The notes under the pieces: model-generated
The model's input: the letters and a program-made list of their open reading frames with translations, nothing else
Databases searched by the model: none
Told to the model about the DNA's origin: nothing
Position numbers and translations under genes: made by a program
Part shown: piece by piece, positions 62,346 to 64,000 of the stretch
Position numbering within the stretch: position 1 is the stretch's first letter
Layout: every line of letters begins with the position of its first letter
Source of the DNA: Motacilla alba alba
Lineage: Eukaryota; Chordata; Aves; Passeriformes; Motacillidae
Reading direction: 5' to 3'
Length of the DNA: 64,000 bases
Assembly (NCBI RefSeq): GCF_015832195.1
Contig: NC_052027.1
Span: 7,560,149-7,624,148 of the forward strand

Positions 62346-64000
62346 CTTTATGGAGACAGGAGAAAGAAGTAACTTTGGCTGCTGAGGTGAGTGGGCTTGT
62401 CCAGGGGAAACCTGGATGCCAGCAGACAGGGTGCCAAGGCTACCAGCTGCAGGACTGCCAGGGGCAGTGTGCATGGAGTGTGGGTGCACCAAGAGCCAGC
62501 CACAGAGCTGCCCCTGGGCAGTCACAGCAGTAGGACTCCAAGAAGCAGGTGAGAGAAATGAGGCAGTCCATCTCAATCTTCTTCAAGCCACTGAATTTAG
62601 AGTGGCAGGATGTGGCCTGCATATTTCTTTTTCTCAGCTGCTTCTAAACTGCTCAAGTTCCTGCAGCAACAGAAGAACAGCTCAACCCCACTGTTTCACC
62701 TGGTGTAACACTAGACAAAAACAGAGAGGATTTTATGTCAAGATGTTTATTTTTCTCTTGGTTAGCATGACCCAACAACTCACTCGGTTCCTTAAAAAAA
62801 CATTTCAACAAGTATCATGGCTCATGTTTAGAACAAATGGGCAAATTTTGTGCAGAAAAACAGCACTTAGAACACAAGTGCATTAAAAGCCTGGCAAACA
62901 TTCAGTTTGTGGCAGCAGTTTCTTCCTCTTGAAATACAAAGAAATACAAAAACTAACATGACATGTGTGCTTGTTTCAAGATGTTCTACATTTCAGCAGT
63001 GGAAAAGTGAATGCTATTCAATCACTGCGAGTAGGTGATAATCTTAAAGCCACAGAACTCCTCAGGATTCTCTAGCCTTCATGCCTCTGCTCCATGGGCT
63101 TCTTACAGCTTTCCTGTGCTCCTGTGGAGCATGACCTATCTATGGAGGGCATTTTCAAGCTCAGTCTCTGGTCAGGAAGCCCTCCTCCTACACAGGGTAT
63201 AACTTCAAAATTGCCAAAATCTAAAAATCTCAGGGAAAGTTATGAGAGAAGAAGTAAAATACAATTGAACAGGATTTAAAACAAAACTTAAAACAGGGTT
63301 AGAACAAAAGGTGCTCTTTGAACAAGTCTAGCCTGACCCAGAAGAATGAAGATGCTTCCTGCAGGTGAATGTACATAGGAATGCTCTCAGGAAGATTCTT
63401 CCTTCTCTTCTCCTCCTCTCAGAATCTGCTTGCCAGAAAACCTGGCCATTAATGTGAGGTGTTTCCTTATGTTTCCTTATTATTTTTTTCTTTCTTCTCA
63501 CACCCAGCACTGTAACTCCTGGGTGTCCACAGCTCAAGGACAGTGGTTATGATGTGAGCCCCAATGCTGTGGCAGGTCAGCTGGACCATCCGGGCTCCTG
63601 GCTCATGCATTGCCACAGCCCCAGTTTTGGTGTCAACCCCCTAGAAAACTCTCTTATCTCTCCTCTTAAGATCTGCCAGGCTGCATGGCCTCTTGATGAG
63701 GTCTCACCCTCATACAACCACCTGCAACTGACACCACAACCTGCATCAGTTTTTTCCCCTGCCAAAAGCCTGATGGTTATGGAGGGAGCTAAAGAGCCAA
63801 GCTCTGTGAAGGCAATCCACAGAGGGCTGGCACCGAGGGACATCTTCACTGCCAGGCTGCCCAGCCAGTCGTGCCCAGAGTGCCTGAGACCCAACACAGT
63901 CAGAATTCCAGCCCAGCTGGAACAAGCACACCAGGAGCACTGCACTGCTGGCTGCTGTGAGGGTGAGAAGCTTTCCAGAGAAGCACCACAGCCCAAAAGC

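Larger units (their letters stand above)
52266..64000 (-). other. PTPRG: PTPRG upstream intron (partial)
   Basis: I searched on the minus strand for the preceding carbonic-anhydrase exons (wording such as FPVEMQIFFYNPDDF and ENRIIGAMAIFFQ) and did not find them. The intron therefore runs at least 11.7 kb past the window edge. It contains T runs near 61147-61161, a pyrimidine-rich stretch at 62120-62345 and otherwise plain intron. Confidence 0.75.

Noticed and set aside
62132..62533. 133-codon Pro/Ser/Leu-rich plus-strand frame
   Set aside because: It arises from a pyrimidine-rich low-complexity tract, with no family, no splice context, and the opposite strand to the gene.
63577..63996. 139-codon minus-strand frame at the window edge
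   Set aside because: I checked it for resemblance to LINE ORF2 or PTPRG and found none. The GC-richer composition explains the openness.

Overview
This is intronic and exonic DNA from a vertebrate nuclear genome, most likely a bird. Long introns, canonical GT-AG splice sites, very low repeat density and one degenerate CR1-type LINE 3' end (12800-12945) all fit an avian genome. A turtle or crocodilian cannot be formally excluded. I found no bacterial-style genes, no CRISPR array, no convincing tRNA or rRNA, and no viral or toxin gene.

One gene is supported: PTPRG, the receptor-type protein tyrosine phosphatase gamma, on the minus strand. It is read from high to low coordinates. Eight coding exons are recognisable at 52199-52265, 40835-40992, 36379-36571, 23005-23189, 20956-21064, 19185-19234, 16035-16830 and 9192-9324. 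Their lengths sum to 1691 nt. Every junction keeps phase, so together they encode about 563 contiguous residues: the C-terminal half of the carbonic-anhydrase-like domain, one fibronectin type III domain, a long cysteine-free Ser/Thr/Pro and acidic spacer, and the single transmembrane helix. Missing from the window are the signal peptide, the first half of the carbonic-anhydrase domain (upstream, beyond 64000) and both cytoplasmic phosphatase domains (downstream, below position 1).

Layout: 1-9191 is the start of the intron after the transmembrane exon, with no exon seen. Positions 9192-23189 hold a compact cluster of five exons (FN3, spacer, membrane anchor). Positions 23190-52265 hold three carbonic-anhydrase-domain exons separated by introns of 13.2, 4.3 and 11.2 kb. 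Positions 52266-64000 are the lower part of a further upstream intron. The only strong GC/CpG-rich block is inside the large spacer exon, around 16490-16760.

Smaller features include a 7 x 20 bp minisatellite (37781-37920), a 29-nt A run (13353-13381), an (AC)n tract, small tandem duplications, a perfect CRE palindrome, a 9-bp inverted repeat, and an unexplained cysteine-rich open frame at 15170-15490 on the minus strand. No novel gene system was found. The most useful second looks are that cysteine-rich frame, the phase-symmetric exon cassettes (FN3 pair and spacer pair), and the alanine-expanded CpG-rich spacer exon.
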